From positions 62,001 to 126,000 of the forward strand of contig JBJXHM010000007.1 in assembly GCA_046233115.1 (NCBI GenBank): a stretch of 64,000 nucleotides of DNA, given 5' to 3'. Under the pieces are notes generated by a model that was given only the letters and a program-made list of their open reading frames with translations, was not told where the DNA came from and did not search any database. The stretch comes from JACOMY01 sp046233115 (lineage in GTDB: Bacteria; Pseudomonadota; Alphaproteobacteria; Kiloniellales; JACOMY01). A program made the position numbers and the translations under genes. Below are positions 26,149 to 34,191 of the stretch, piece by piece (the stretch's first letter is position 1; every line of letters starts with the position of its first letter).

Positions 26149-26492
26149 GCGAGGTCCTGGGCGACAACCCGCTGGTCTTCATCGGCCTTACCTGCATCGT
26201 CTTCGGTGGCGCCAGCTTCATGATGGGCCAGGCCCTGGCGCGCTCCTGGCGGCCACTGTGGCAGATCCTGCCCTATGGGCTGGGGCTGACCCTGGTGAAC
26301 CGCTTTCTGGTCTATGCGCTCTTCGACGGCGACGGCCTTTCGGTCGTCGGCTTCATCGTCGATACCATCGTCATCTGGGCGCTGGCGGCGCTGGCCTACC
26401 GCTTGACCCAGGCCTACAAGATGGTGGCGCAGTATCCCTGGCTCTATGAGCGCGCCGGACCACTCGGCTGGCGCGAAAATGCGGGGAACTGA
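26145..26492 (+). CDS. small membrane protein of the liv operon (possibly DUF6867 type)
   Basis: The 115-residue protein has three predicted transmembrane helices (about 12-29, 42-62 and 66-86) and a hydrophilic C-terminus containing YPWLYERAGPLGWRE. It overlaps livF by 4 bases and sits between livF and the binding-protein gene, so it belongs to the transporter operon. My recollection is that small proteins of this kind, classed as DUF6867, accompany liv clusters in alphaproteobacteria. Its function is unknown; an accessory or regulatory role in the transporter is a guess. Confidence 0.75.
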   Translation: MSEVLGDNPLVFIGLTCIVFGGASFMMGQALARSWRPLWQILPYGLGLTLVNRFLVYALFDGDGLSVVGFIVDTIVIWALAALAYRLTQAYKMVAQYPWLYERAGPLGWRENAGN

Positions 26493-26687
26493 CGGGGCGT
26501 GTGGATGTTGAGGGGCTAGACCTTTGGGGGTGGGCATGCCTAAGTTTCCGCCATGCTCGCCTCGGTTCTCGTCAGCGGGAAGGGGCAGTTCCACTCGGGC
26601 CGACCCGTCTGGCAAAGCGGCCGGCAAGACCGACCCAGGACCCCCGGAGTGGATATCGAATTGGGAAGCAATGGGAGACCAAGAGTT

Positions 26688-27806
26688 ATGAGGAAACTTT
26701 CACTGGGCCTTTCCGCGGCTGCGCTGGCCATGGGCCTCGGCCTGTCCGCCGCACAGGCCGACATTACCATCGCCACCGCCGGCCCGATGACCGGTGACTA
26801 CGCCGCCTTCGGCCAGCAGATGCAGACCGGCGCCAAGGCTGCGGTCAAGGACATCAACGCCGCCGGCGGCGTGAACGGCGAGCAGCTCGTGCTGGAAGTC
26901 GGCGACGACGTCTGCGATCCCAAGCAGGCCGTCGCGGTCGCCAACGACTTCGTCCAGAAGGGCGTGGTCTTCGTGGCCGGCCACTTCTGCTCGGGTTCGT
27001 CGATCCCGGCCTCTGACGTCTACATCGAGGAGGGCATCCTGCAGATGACCCCGGCCTCGACCAACCCGGCCTTCACCGACGGCCCGGCCGCCGAGGGCGT
27101 CGACACCATCTTCCGCACCTGCGGCCGCGATGACCAGCAGGGCGACTATGCCGGCAAGTGGATCGCCGAGCGCTATGGCGACAAGAACATCGCCATCCTG
27201 CACGACAAGTCGACCTACGGTAAGGGCATTGCCGACCTGACCAAGGCCATGCTGAACGCCGAAGGCGTCACCGAGAAGCTCTACGAGGCCTACACCGCCG
27301 GTGAGCAGGACTACACCGCGCTGGTCTCCAAGCTGAAGGCTGACGGCATCGACGTGATCTACCTCGGCGGCTACCACACCGAGGGCGCCCTGATCATCCG
27401 CCAGGCCCGTGAGCAGGGTCTGGAGGCGCAGCTGCTGGGTCCGGACTCGCTGAACACCCTGGAGTTCGTGTCGATCGCCGGCGATGCCGCCAACGGCGTG
27501 ATGTTCACCAACGCCGCCGAGGCGCGCAACCTGCCGTCGGCCAAGGCCGTGGTCGAGGAGATCCGCAAGGGCGGCTTCGAGCCTGAGGGTTACACCCTGA
27601 ACACCTACGCTGCGATCCAGGTCTGGGCGGCGGCGGCCAACGAGGCCGGCACCACCGATTCGGAAGCGGTTGCCAAGGTGCTGCGCTCGCACGACTGGGA
27701 CACCGTCGTCGGGACCATCGGCTTCAACGACTCCGGTGACCTGAAGTCGGCCGCCTACGTCTGGTACATCTTCGAGGACGGCAACTACCACGAGCTGGGT
27801 CAGTAA
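26688..27806 (+). CDS. livK: branched-chain amino-acid type periplasmic binding protein
   Basis: The 372-residue exported protein has a signal peptide ending near SAAQADI (residue 23). The mature part starts ITIATAGPMTGDYAAFGQQM, typical of LivJ/LivK. AGHFCSGSSIPASDVYIEEG and GYHTEGALIIRQAREQ are further family blocks. Conserved cysteines in DDVCDPKQA and GHFCSGSS probably form a disulfide. ATG 26688 has GGGAGACC before it; 195 bases without a gene separate it from the previous reading frame and may carry a separate promoter. It captures leucine-like amino acids or another amino acid for the LivHMGF channel. Confidence 0.92.
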   Translation: MRKLSLGLSAAALAMGLGLSAAQADITIATAGPMTGDYAAFGQQMQTGAKAAVKDINAAGGVNGEQLVLEVGDDVCDPKQAVAVANDFVQKGVVFVAGHFCSGSSIPASDVYIEEGILQMTPASTNPAFTDGPAAEGVDTIFRTCGRDDQQGDYAGKWIAERYGDKNIAILHDKSTYGKGIADLTKAMLNAEGVTEKLYEAYTAGEQDYTALVSKLKADGIDVIYLGGYHTEGALIIRQAREQGLEAQLLGPDSLNTLEFVSIAGDAANGVMFTNAAEARNLPSAKAVVEEIRKGGFEPEGYTLNTYAAIQVWAAAANEAGTTDSEAVAKVLRSHDWDTVVGTIGFNDSGDLKSAAYVWYIFEDGNYHELGQ

Positions 27807-27860
27807 GTGCCGGACTCGGATTGGCACCAGCCGATCCGTGATGTTGGGAGAGGGGGCCGC

Positions 27861-28553
27861 GTGGCGACACGCGCCCCCTTTCTCCTTGTGGCCGCCCTGC
27901 TGGCGCTGCTTGGCGCCTGCTCGGGTTCGCCGAAGATCCCCGACGGAACGGCCTATCTGAAGTACAGCAACCCGGGCGGCATCATGAACGGCAGTGCTCG
28001 CCTGCCGGCCTCCTGCGCGGCCTGGAATCAGGTGATCGACCTTGCCGCCTTCGTCGAGCCGGTCGAGGGGCCGGGCGCCTGCGGCATCGCGGTGCCGTTG
28101 CAGCTCTACGTCGCCGGCCTCGACGCGCCGGCCAGCTTCGATACGCCACCGACCTTCGACTGCCGTTTCGCCGTCCTGATGGGCGCCTTCATCGACGGTC
28201 CGATGCAGGAGATTGCGGAGCAGAAGCTGGGCAGCCGCGTCGCCTCGATCGGCCCCGGCGGCTCCTATTCCTGCCGCGGCCGCAACGGCGTCTCCGGCGC
28301 CAAGCTCTCGCAGCACGGCAAGGGCCTGGCCCTGGACATCCACAGCCTGCGCCTGGAGAACGGCCGGGTGCTGACGGTCGAGGAGGGCTGGGACGGCGAT
28401 TCCGACGAGAGCGCCTTCTGGATCGAGCTGCACGCCGCGGCCTGCGGTCCCTTCAACACCGTGCTGGGCCCGGAGGCCAACCGCTACCACAAGAACCACC
28501 TCCACTTCGACGTGGAAGAGGAACGTAGCGGCAAGCGGCCTTATTGCCGGTAG
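27861..28553 (+). CDS. extensin-like family lipoprotein with M15/VanY-like metal motifs
   Basis: This 230-residue protein starts at GTG 27861 behind GGAGAGGGG. The signal ends in a lipobox ALLGACSG (Cys at about 19). The C-terminal region matches the bacterial extensin-like domain. SQHGKGLALDIHS and YHKNHLHFD echo the SxHxxGxAxD and HxH zinc ligands of LAS-type peptidoglycan peptidases. Four further cysteines (SCAAW, GACGIA, DCRFA, SCRGR) suggest disulfides. A role in trimming peptidoglycan is an inference from these motifs. It precedes plsY by 9 bases. Confidence 0.8.
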   Translation: MATRAPFLLVAALLALLGACSGSPKIPDGTAYLKYSNPGGIMNGSARLPASCAAWNQVIDLAAFVEPVEGPGACGIAVPLQLYVAGLDAPASFDTPPTFDCRFAVLMGAFIDGPMQEIAEQKLGSRVASIGPGGSYSCRGRNGVSGAKLSQHGKGLALDIHSLRLENGRVLTVEEGWDGDSDESAFWIELHAAACGPFNTVLGPEANRYHKNHLHFDVEEERSGKRPYCR

Positions 28554-28562
28554 GAGACGGCC

Positions 28563-29237
28563 TTGCTGTTCTGGATCGCGAATGCGGCTGGCGTGGCGAT
28601 CGCCTATCTCCTCGGGGCGACGCCCACCGGCTATCTGGCCGGCCGGCTGCTCGAGGGCATCGACATCCGCGAGCATGGCTCCAGGTCCACCGGGGCGACC
28701 AACGTCCTGCGCACCCTCGGCAAATGGCCGGCGCTGGGGGTTCTGCTCGTCGACCTCTTCAAGGGGGTGGCAGCGATCCTCTTCGTCCGCTGGTTCGTGG
28801 CCTGGCTCTACACCCTGCCGTCCGTTACGTCGCCAACAGGCCTCGATCAGCAGGTCTGGGTGCCCTGGGCCGTGGGTCTGGCCGGGCTGGCCGCCTTGCT
28901 GGGCCATAGCCGATCGGTCTGGCTGAATTTCACCGGCGGCAAGTCCGCCGCGACCGGGCTCGGCATCCTATTGGCCCTGTCCTGGCCGGTCGGCCTGGGC
29001 GCCGCGGCGGCCTTCGGTCTCGTGCTCGCCCTGTTCCGGATCGTATCCCTGAGTTCGATGCTGGCGTCCCTGACCGCGATCCTCCTGATCTGCGTCCTGG
29101 ACCGGCCCCTGCCCTATCGCCTCCTGGTGATCGCGGGCGGCCTCTACGTCATCTTCCGCCATCGCACCAACATCCAGCGCTTGCTGGCCGGGACAGAGCC
29201 GCGCCTGGGGCAAGGCAAGCCGGAGCCGAGAGGCTAG
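28563..29237 (+). CDS. plsY: glycerol-3-phosphate acyltransferase (acyl-phosphate dependent)
   Basis: The 224-residue membrane enzyme transfers an acyl group from acyl-phosphate to glycerol-3-phosphate in the first step of phospholipid synthesis. Motifs are GSRSTGATNVLRTLG (about 39-53), LVDLFKGV (about 62) and GHSRSVWLNFTGGKSAATGLG (about 117). The start is TTG 28563 after GGAG. The stop TAG shares the palindromic CTAG with the stop of the convergent MocR-type gene, so the two 3' ends overlap by 3 bases. Confidence 0.95.
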   Translation: MLFWIANAAGVAIAYLLGATPTGYLAGRLLEGIDIREHGSRSTGATNVLRTLGKWPALGVLLVDLFKGVAAILFVRWFVAWLYTLPSVTSPTGLDQQVWVPWAVGLAGLAALLGHSRSVWLNFTGGKSAATGLGILLALSWPVGLGAAAAFGLVLALFRIVSLSSMLASLTAILLICVLDRPLPYRLLVIAGGLYVIFRHRTNIQRLLAGTEPRLGQGKPEPRG

Positions 29238-30589
29238 CCGGACCAGCCTGAGAGGGTCGGCTCGGGTTCCGAGCGGGCCAGCGTGGCAAGCTGCTGCAGC
29301 GAAGCGGCCAGAACCTCCATCGAGGGGGAAGCCAGGGCGAAACGCACGGCGTTGGGGGCGTGCCCCGCAGCGGCGGCGAAAGCCGAGGCAGGCATAATCG
29401 CGATGCCCCGGCGCGCGGCGGCCAGCACGAAGGCCTCGGCCCGCCAGGGGGCAGGAAGCTCCAGCATCAGGTGGTAGGCTGCAGGATTGGCCTTGATGTC
29501 GAAGCCTTGGAGGGCCTGGCGTGCCAGGGCTTGCCGCGCCCGCGCATCAGCCCGTTTGGCCGCTTCCAGGGCCGTCACCGTGCCGTCCGCGAACCAGCGG
29601 CAGCCGATGTCGAGGAAGAAGCCCGGCGCCATCCAGGCGCCCGAGATCAGCGCCTTGGCCAGGGGCTGGACCAGGGCCGCGGGTGCCGAGAGAAAGCCCA
29701 GGGTCAGGCCCGGCGCCACCCGCTTGGAGAGGCTCTCGACCAGGACCACCCGGTCGGGCGCGAAGACCGCCAGCGGCGGCGGTGCCGGGTCCTCCAGGAA
29801 GGAGTAGATGCGGTCCTCGATGGCGACCGGTCCCTGCAGGCTCTGCAGCAGCGCGGCAATCTCTTGCCTCCGCGCCGCCGGCATGGTGATGCCCAGCGGG
29901 TTGTGCAGGGTCGGCTGCAGGTAGAGTGCGTGCAGCGGTGCGGTCCTGTGCGCGCTCTCGATGGCGTCGGGTCTCAGGCCCTCGCCGTCCATCGCCAGGG
30001 GCACGGGAACGATGCCCAGCCTGGCCGCGATCGCCCGCGCGACCGGATAGGTCAGGGCCTCGAAGCCGATCCTGGCGCCCCGCGGCACCAGGGTCGAGAA
30101 GGCCGCGGCCAGGGCCTGGCGGCCATTGCCAGCAAAGAGGAGGGAGTCCGGATCGACCTCCCAGCCCGGCCGTGCCAGCCCCGCGGCCGCCGTCGCACGC
30201 TGTGCGGCACTGCCCTGAACCGGCGCTGCGACCAGGGCGGCCGCCAGTGCGTCGCCCCGGGTCGCCAGCACCGTCAGGGCCGGGGCCAGCAGGTCGTGCT
30301 GGTCGGCCAGGATGGGATAGTTGGTCTCCATGTCGACGCGCAGCGGGCTGGGCTCGGCCAGGGGCGGTCTCGTCGGAGGCGGGGCAGCCCGGATGAAGGT
30401 ACCGCGGCCGACCTCGCCGCTGGCGATGCCGCGGCGGATCAGCTCGGCATAGACCCGGGCGGCGGTCGAGGGCGCGATCCCGCGCTCGTAGGCGAAGCGG
30501 CGCTGCGGCGGCAGGCGGTCGCCGGGCTGCAGGCGCCCGGTTGCTACCTCCTCCGCGATCTGCGCGGCGATCTCGCGATAGTCGTTCAT
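29234..30589 (-). CDS. MocR-type transcriptional regulator (GntR HTH plus aminotransferase-like domain)
   Basis: This 451-residue protein has a GntR-type winged helix at about 1-75 (LPPQRRFAYERGIAPSTAARVY). A short linker leads to a fold-type I aminotransferase-like domain with LQPTLHNPLGITMP and the PLP-lysine region VESLSKRVAPGLTLGFLSAP. MocR regulators sense pyridoxal phosphate or amino compounds. ATG 30589 is preferred; a TTG 21 bases upstream would place the first codons inside the TTGCAC/GTGCAA operator. It is divergent from a DJ-1/PfpI gene that it probably controls, together with itself. Confidence 0.88.
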   Translation of the reverse strand: MNDYREIAAQIAEEVATGRLQPGDRLPPQRRFAYERGIAPSTAARVYAELIRRGIASGEVGRGTFIRAAPPPTRPPLAEPSPLRVDMETNYPILADQHDLLAPALTVLATRGDALAAALVAAPVQGSAAQRATAAAGLARPGWEVDPDSLLFAGNGRQALAAAFSTLVPRGARIGFEALTYPVARAIAARLGIVPVPLAMDGEGLRPDAIESAHRTAPLHALYLQPTLHNPLGITMPAARRQEIAALLQSLQGPVAIEDRIYSFLEDPAPPPLAVFAPDRVVLVESLSKRVAPGLTLGFLSAPAALVQPLAKALISGAWMAPGFFLDIGCRWFADGTVTALEAAKRADARARQALARQALQGFDIKANPAAYHLMLELPAPWRAEAFVLAAARRGIAIMPASAFAAAAGHAPNAVRFALASPSMEVLAASLQQLATLARSEPEPTLSGWSG

Positions 30590-30595
30590 GGTATT

Positions 30596-30664
30596 TTGCA
30601 CCGAGTGCAATGTTTTTATTGCTCCGAGATCCTCTCAAGATCAACCTCCGGCGGCAAGTGCAAT
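30596..30664. promoter_or_regulatory. GTGCAA repeat operator between MocR-type and DJ-1/PfpI genes
   Basis: TTGCAC-CGA-GTGCAA forms a perfect inverted repeat at 30596-30610, and GTGCAAT recurs in direct orientation at 30658-30664. The direct copies at 30605 and 30658 are 53 bases apart, about five helical turns. MocR regulators commonly bind spaced direct repeats in the divergent promoter. The intervening TGTTTTTATTG stretch is AT-rich and suited to a promoter. Confidence 0.55.
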
Positions 30665-30686
30665 CGACCGCAAGCGAGGTTTCTCC

Positions 30687-31319
30687 ATGCAGATCGCCAT
30701 CCTTACCTTCGAGAGCTTCAACGAGTTGGATTCCTTCATCGCCTCGGCCCTGCTGAACCGGATGCGGCCCAAGGGATGGAAGGCCTACATCACCTGTCCC
30801 GAGCCCAGCGTCACCTCCATGAACGGCGTCACCGTCGAGGCCGAGAAGCCCCTGGAGTTCGCCTCCGAGGCCGACGCCGTCCTCATCGGCAGCGGCAGCA
30901 AGACCCGCGACTATGCCCAGGACCGGGAGTTTCTCTCCCGCATCCGTTTGGATCCGGCACGGCAGCTGGTCGGCGCGCAGTGCTCCGGCACCCTGCTGCT
31001 GGCCAAGCTGGGGCTTCTGGGGGAGCGTCCGGCCTGCACCGACCTCAGGACCAAGCCCTGGGTGATCGAGGCCGGCGCGCGGGTCCTGGACCAGCCCTTC
31101 TATGCCGAGGGCAACGTCGCCACCGCCGGCGGCTGCCTGGCCTCGCAGTACCTGGCCGGCTGGGTGTTGCTCCGGCTCGGCGGCCGCGAGGACGCCGAGG
31201 AAACGCTGCACTACGCGGCCCCGGTCGGCCAGAAGGAGGACTACGTGGCTCGCGCCCTGGACTCGATCCTCAACTGCCGGCCTCAAGCTTTGGCTGGGGA
31301 GGCGGCACTCTCGTCCTGA
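30687..31319 (+). CDS. DJ-1/PfpI family protein
   Basis: This 210-residue class I glutamine-amidotransferase-like protein has the nucleophile-elbow Cys in GAQCSGTLLLAKLG (about residue 101). It starts MQIAILTFESFNELDSF, as in DJ-1/ThiJ/PfpI proteins that are often called by their AraC-type regulator relatives. Members include isonitrile hydratases, deglycases and chaperones, so the activity cannot be named. ATG 30687 follows GCGAGG. Control by the divergent MocR-type regulator is likely. It ends 15 bases from a convergent oxidoreductase operon. Confidence 0.85.
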   Translation: MQIAILTFESFNELDSFIASALLNRMRPKGWKAYITCPEPSVTSMNGVTVEAEKPLEFASEADAVLIGSGSKTRDYAQDREFLSRIRLDPARQLVGAQCSGTLLLAKLGLLGERPACTDLRTKPWVIEAGARVLDQPFYAEGNVATAGGCLASQYLAGWVLLRLGGREDAEETLHYAAPVGQKEDYVARALDSILNCRPQALAGEAALSS

Positions 31320-31334
31320 CCGCTCCGGCTTGCC

Positions 31335-32714
31335 TCACTCCGGGTTGGCGGCCTCGACCAGCTCGCCTAGGGTGATGGGCTTCAGCGGGAACCTCTGACG
31401 AAAGGCGCCTATAGTCTCCGGCGTCGTCCCGTTGGCCGCGGCCAGGATCTCGGTGACGGTGAGGCCGCAGGTGCGGCCCTGGCAGGGGCCCATGCCTGTG
31501 CGGCCGAAGGCCTTGAGCTGGTTCGGTCCCTGGCAACCGAGCTTGGCGTAGCCGCGCAGCGCGCCGGCGGTGACCTCCTCGCAGCGGCAGACGATGGTCG
31601 CGTCGGCCGGGCTCAGGCTTTCGCCATAGGGCGGGTAGGCGGCATCGAGGAAGGGGCGGGCGGCGAGGTCGCGTCGTTTCTGGGCCAGCAGTGGCTTCAC
31701 ACGACGGTCGCACTCGGCGCTCTCCAGCTTGCCCAGGCTCTCGGCGATGGCCAGCGCGGCAAGGCGGCCCTCGGCCTCGGCGACCGTGGCGCCGCCGATG
31801 CCGGTGCCGTCGCCGGCCAGGTAGAGCGTCTCGATCGTGGTGGCACCGTAGGCGTCGCAGCGCGGGCGGAAGCAGCGCTGGGCCGCGTCCCAGTCGTGCT
31901 CCAGCCGCAGGGCGCGGGTCGCCTGGGTGTTGGGGACCACGCCGTGGTGCAGGAGGACCGTGTCGCAGGCGATGCGCTCGCGCTTGCCGGCAGCCTCGAA
32001 GGTGAGGGCCTCGGCCCGGGTCTCGCCCTCGACCGCCAGGCCGTGGGCGCCGCGGTAGCGCCTGACCCCGGCGCGGCGCAGCTCGGCCAGCAGGCTGACG
32101 CCCTTGGCCAGCAGGCGCCAGCCCCTGAGCGCGCCGGCCAGGTGCTTCCAGGCGGCCGAGCGGTCGGCGGCGGTCTGGGTCTCGACCAGGGCCAGCGGCG
32201 GGCTGCCGGCGCGCACCATCTGCGCCGCCAGCAGGTAGAGCAGCGGGCCGGAGCCGGCGAGCACCGCGCGCTCGGCCACCACGCCGGACTGCTTCAGCAG
32301 GATCTGGCCGGCGCCAGCGGTCATCACCCCCGGCAGGGTCCAGCCGGGGATCGGCATCGGCCGCTCCAGGGCGCCGGTTGCCAGCAGGACGCGGCGGCCG
32401 GCGAGCTGCCTTGCCTTGCCGTCCTTGGTGAAGGTGAGCGTGCCGTCCTCGTCGATCTGCCAGACGGTGGCGCCCGGCATCACGGTGATGGCCTCGTGCG
32501 CCAGGTCTCGCGCCAGGGCGGCGCCGGCCAGGTAGTCGGGGCCCAGGACGGCGCCGCGCCCGGCACCGCCGGCCGTCACCGCGCGATAGATCTGGCCGCC
32601 GGGTGCGGGCTGCTCGTCCAGCAGGATCACCGAGAGGCCGCAGAAGGCGGCGGTCCGGGCGGCCGCCATGCCGGCCGGCCCGGCCCCCACCACCAGGAGG
32701 TCGGCGTCAGCCAT
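31335..32714 (-). CDS. alpha subunit of a three-part amino-acid/opine dehydrogenase (FAD, BFD-type [2Fe-2S])
   Basis: This 459-residue flavoprotein has VVGAGPAGMAAARTAAFCG at the N-terminus and GGQIYRAV for the FAD site. A second Rossmann-like region holds VLLATGALERPMPIPGW. The C-terminal BFD-like cysteine set is CRCEEVT, then LGCQGPNQLK, then GPCQGRTC. The same architecture occurs in HcnB, octopine/nopaline oxidase subunit A and D-hydroxyproline dehydrogenase alpha. Its gene overlaps the small [2Fe-2S] subunit gene by 8 bases. Electrons from amine oxidation probably pass through these centres. The substrate is not determined. Confidence 0.87.
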   Translation of the reverse strand: MADADLLVVGAGPAGMAAARTAAFCGLSVILLDEQPAPGGQIYRAVTAGGAGRGAVLGPDYLAGAALARDLAHEAITVMPGATVWQIDEDGTLTFTKDGKARQLAGRRVLLATGALERPMPIPGWTLPGVMTAGAGQILLKQSGVVAERAVLAGSGPLLYLLAAQMVRAGSPPLALVETQTAADRSAAWKHLAGALRGWRLLAKGVSLLAELRRAGVRRYRGAHGLAVEGETRAEALTFEAAGKRERIACDTVLLHHGVVPNTQATRALRLEHDWDAAQRCFRPRCDAYGATTIETLYLAGDGTGIGGATVAEAEGRLAALAIAESLGKLESAECDRRVKPLLAQKRRDLAARPFLDAAYPPYGESLSPADATIVCRCEEVTAGALRGYAKLGCQGPNQLKAFGRTGMGPCQGRTCGLTVTEILAAANGTTPETIGAFRQRFPLKPITLGELVEAANPE

Positions 32715-33015
32715 CGAGGGCTCCTTCGCGGAGCGGCGCGCGCTCCACCACCAGGCCGGCGGTGACCTCGGTCATGCAGGCCTGGCGCTGCACCCCCTCG
32801 ATCACCACCAGGCAGTCGTAGCAGGCCCCCATCATGCAGTAGGGCGCGCGGGGGGCCCCGGAAACCGGGGTGCTGCGCAGGTGGCCGACCCCGGCCGCCA
32901 GCAGGGCCGCGGCCAGGTTGGCGCCGGCCGGCAGGGACAGGGTCTCGCCGTCGAAGCGGACCTCGACCCGCCCGGTCGCCGGCTCGAGCTCACGAAAGGG
33001 CAAAGCGCTCTTCAC
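32707..33015 (-). CDS. small [2Fe-2S] subunit of the three-part dehydrogenase
   Basis: The 102-residue ferredoxin-like protein has the cysteine pattern PYCMMGACYDCLVVIEG, plus a fourth Cys in RQACMTEV. This is the HcnA/opine oxidase small-subunit pattern. The start is GTG 33015 after GGAGG, inside the last codons of the beta-subunit gene (26-base overlap), and its end overlaps the alpha-subunit start. The beta-gamma-alpha order and overlaps indicate a single complex made in equal amounts. Confidence 0.87.
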   Translation of the reverse strand: MKSALPFRELEPATGRVEVRFDGETLSLPAGANLAAALLAAGVGHLRSTPVSGAPRAPYCMMGACYDCLVVIEGVQRQACMTEVTAGLVVERAPLREGALDG

Positions 33016-34105
33016 TGAAGACCTCCAGATCGGGGGCGTCGTCGGCGCCGTCCAGCCAGGCCGGCAGGAAGCGGCCGTGCGCGGCCGAGAGGGTGATACC
33101 GCTGTGGCAGGTGACCAGGTAGGCACCCGGCATCGTCTTTGATTGCTGATAGATCGGCAGCCCGTCGGGCGAGAGGATGCGCAGGGCACCCCAGGTTCGC
33201 ACCAGTTGCGCCTTGGCCAGGCAGGGGAAGAGGGTCACCGCGTGGGCGGCGATTCCGGCGGTGGTCTCCAGGGTGGTGCGGTCGTCGAAGCCGACCTCCT
33301 CCTGGGAATCGCCGAGCTGCACCCCGCCCTCGTCGACCTGGCGGACCCTGCTGGCCGGACGCCGCAGCAGCTTCGGCAGCCGCTCGGTGATCAGCACCTG
33401 GCCGCGCTGCGGGCGGATCGGCGCGCGGAAGCCGAGCTGCGGCCCCAGCTCCATCGCGCCCAGACCGGCGCTCAGCACCACCTTGCCGGCCTGGTAGAGG
33501 TCGCCCTCGCGGCTCTGGATCTCGAAGCCGCCGGCCTTGGGCGCGACGCGGACCACCTTGGTCCCGGTCACCACCTTGACGCCGAGGCGGCGGACGTCGC
33601 CGGCCAGCGCGCGCAGCAGGCGCAGCGGATTCACGTGGCCGTCCTGGCGGTGCAGGATGGCGCCCACCACCTTTGGGCCGATGTGGGGCTCTTCCTCGAG
33701 CAGGCGGTTGCGCCCTAGCACCTCGAAGGGATAGTCGCCGTCCAGCTTGGCCTTCAGCGTTTCGTACTCGGCGACGCGCTGGGCCAGGGTCTCCTCGTCG
33801 GTGTGGAAGTCGTAGCCGCCGTCCTGCTGCAGGCCCAAGGACTGGCCCGCCCCTTGGCCCAGGCTCTCGCCCAGCTCCTCGGCGTAGGCGCCCCAGGCGG
33901 CGGCGGAGCGCTGCGACCAGCGGGCGTAGGCCGGCTGCTGCATGCCCTTGCTCTGGACCCAGACCAGGCCGAAGTTGCCGCGCGAGGCGCGGAAGCTGCC
34001 GTCGTCACCGTCGAGCACCAGGACGCGGCGACCGCGCTTGACGAGGCCCCAGGCGAGCGAGAGCCCGACCACCCCGCCGCCGATCACCGCGTAATCCGCA
34101 TCCAT
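32990..34105 (-). CDS. beta subunit: FAD-dependent amino-acid oxidase (DadA/HcnC/hydroxyproline dehydrogenase type)
   Basis: This 371-residue DAO-family flavoprotein begins DYAVIGGGVVGLSLAWGLVKRG with the FAD Rossmann motif. It ends with TCHSGITLSAAHGRFLPAW, typical of the glycine/D-amino-acid oxidase family. It probably carries the amine-oxidising site of the complex encoded with the next two genes. ATG 34105 is preceded by GAGG at 5 bases; GTG 34111 is a possible alternative. The TRAP importer genes immediately upstream suggest that the substrate is taken up from outside. Confidence 0.87.
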   Translation of the reverse strand: MDADYAVIGGGVVGLSLAWGLVKRGRRVLVLDGDDGSFRASRGNFGLVWVQSKGMQQPAYARWSQRSAAAWGAYAEELGESLGQGAGQSLGLQQDGGYDFHTDEETLAQRVAEYETLKAKLDGDYPFEVLGRNRLLEEEPHIGPKVVGAILHRQDGHVNPLRLLRALAGDVRRLGVKVVTGTKVVRVAPKAGGFEIQSREGDLYQAGKVVLSAGLGAMELGPQLGFRAPIRPQRGQVLITERLPKLLRRPASRVRQVDEGGVQLGDSQEEVGFDDRTTLETTAGIAAHAVTLFPCLAKAQLVRTWGALRILSPDGLPIYQQSKTMPGAYLVTCHSGITLSAAHGRFLPAWLDGADDAPDLEVFSEERFALS

Positions 34106-34191
34106 CGTCACCTCGACCTCTTGTTTGCTCTACGAACCCGGGGGAGCGGCCTCCGACCATCTCCCCCGGTCCGTCCGTCCCTGCCTGGATG

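Noticed and set aside
31335..34105. Hydrogen cyanide synthase hcnABC
   Set aside because: Subunit types match, but the gene order (C-A-B like) and the linked TRAP importer favour a catabolic amino-acid or opine dehydrogenase; hcn operons normally run A-B-C without a transporter.
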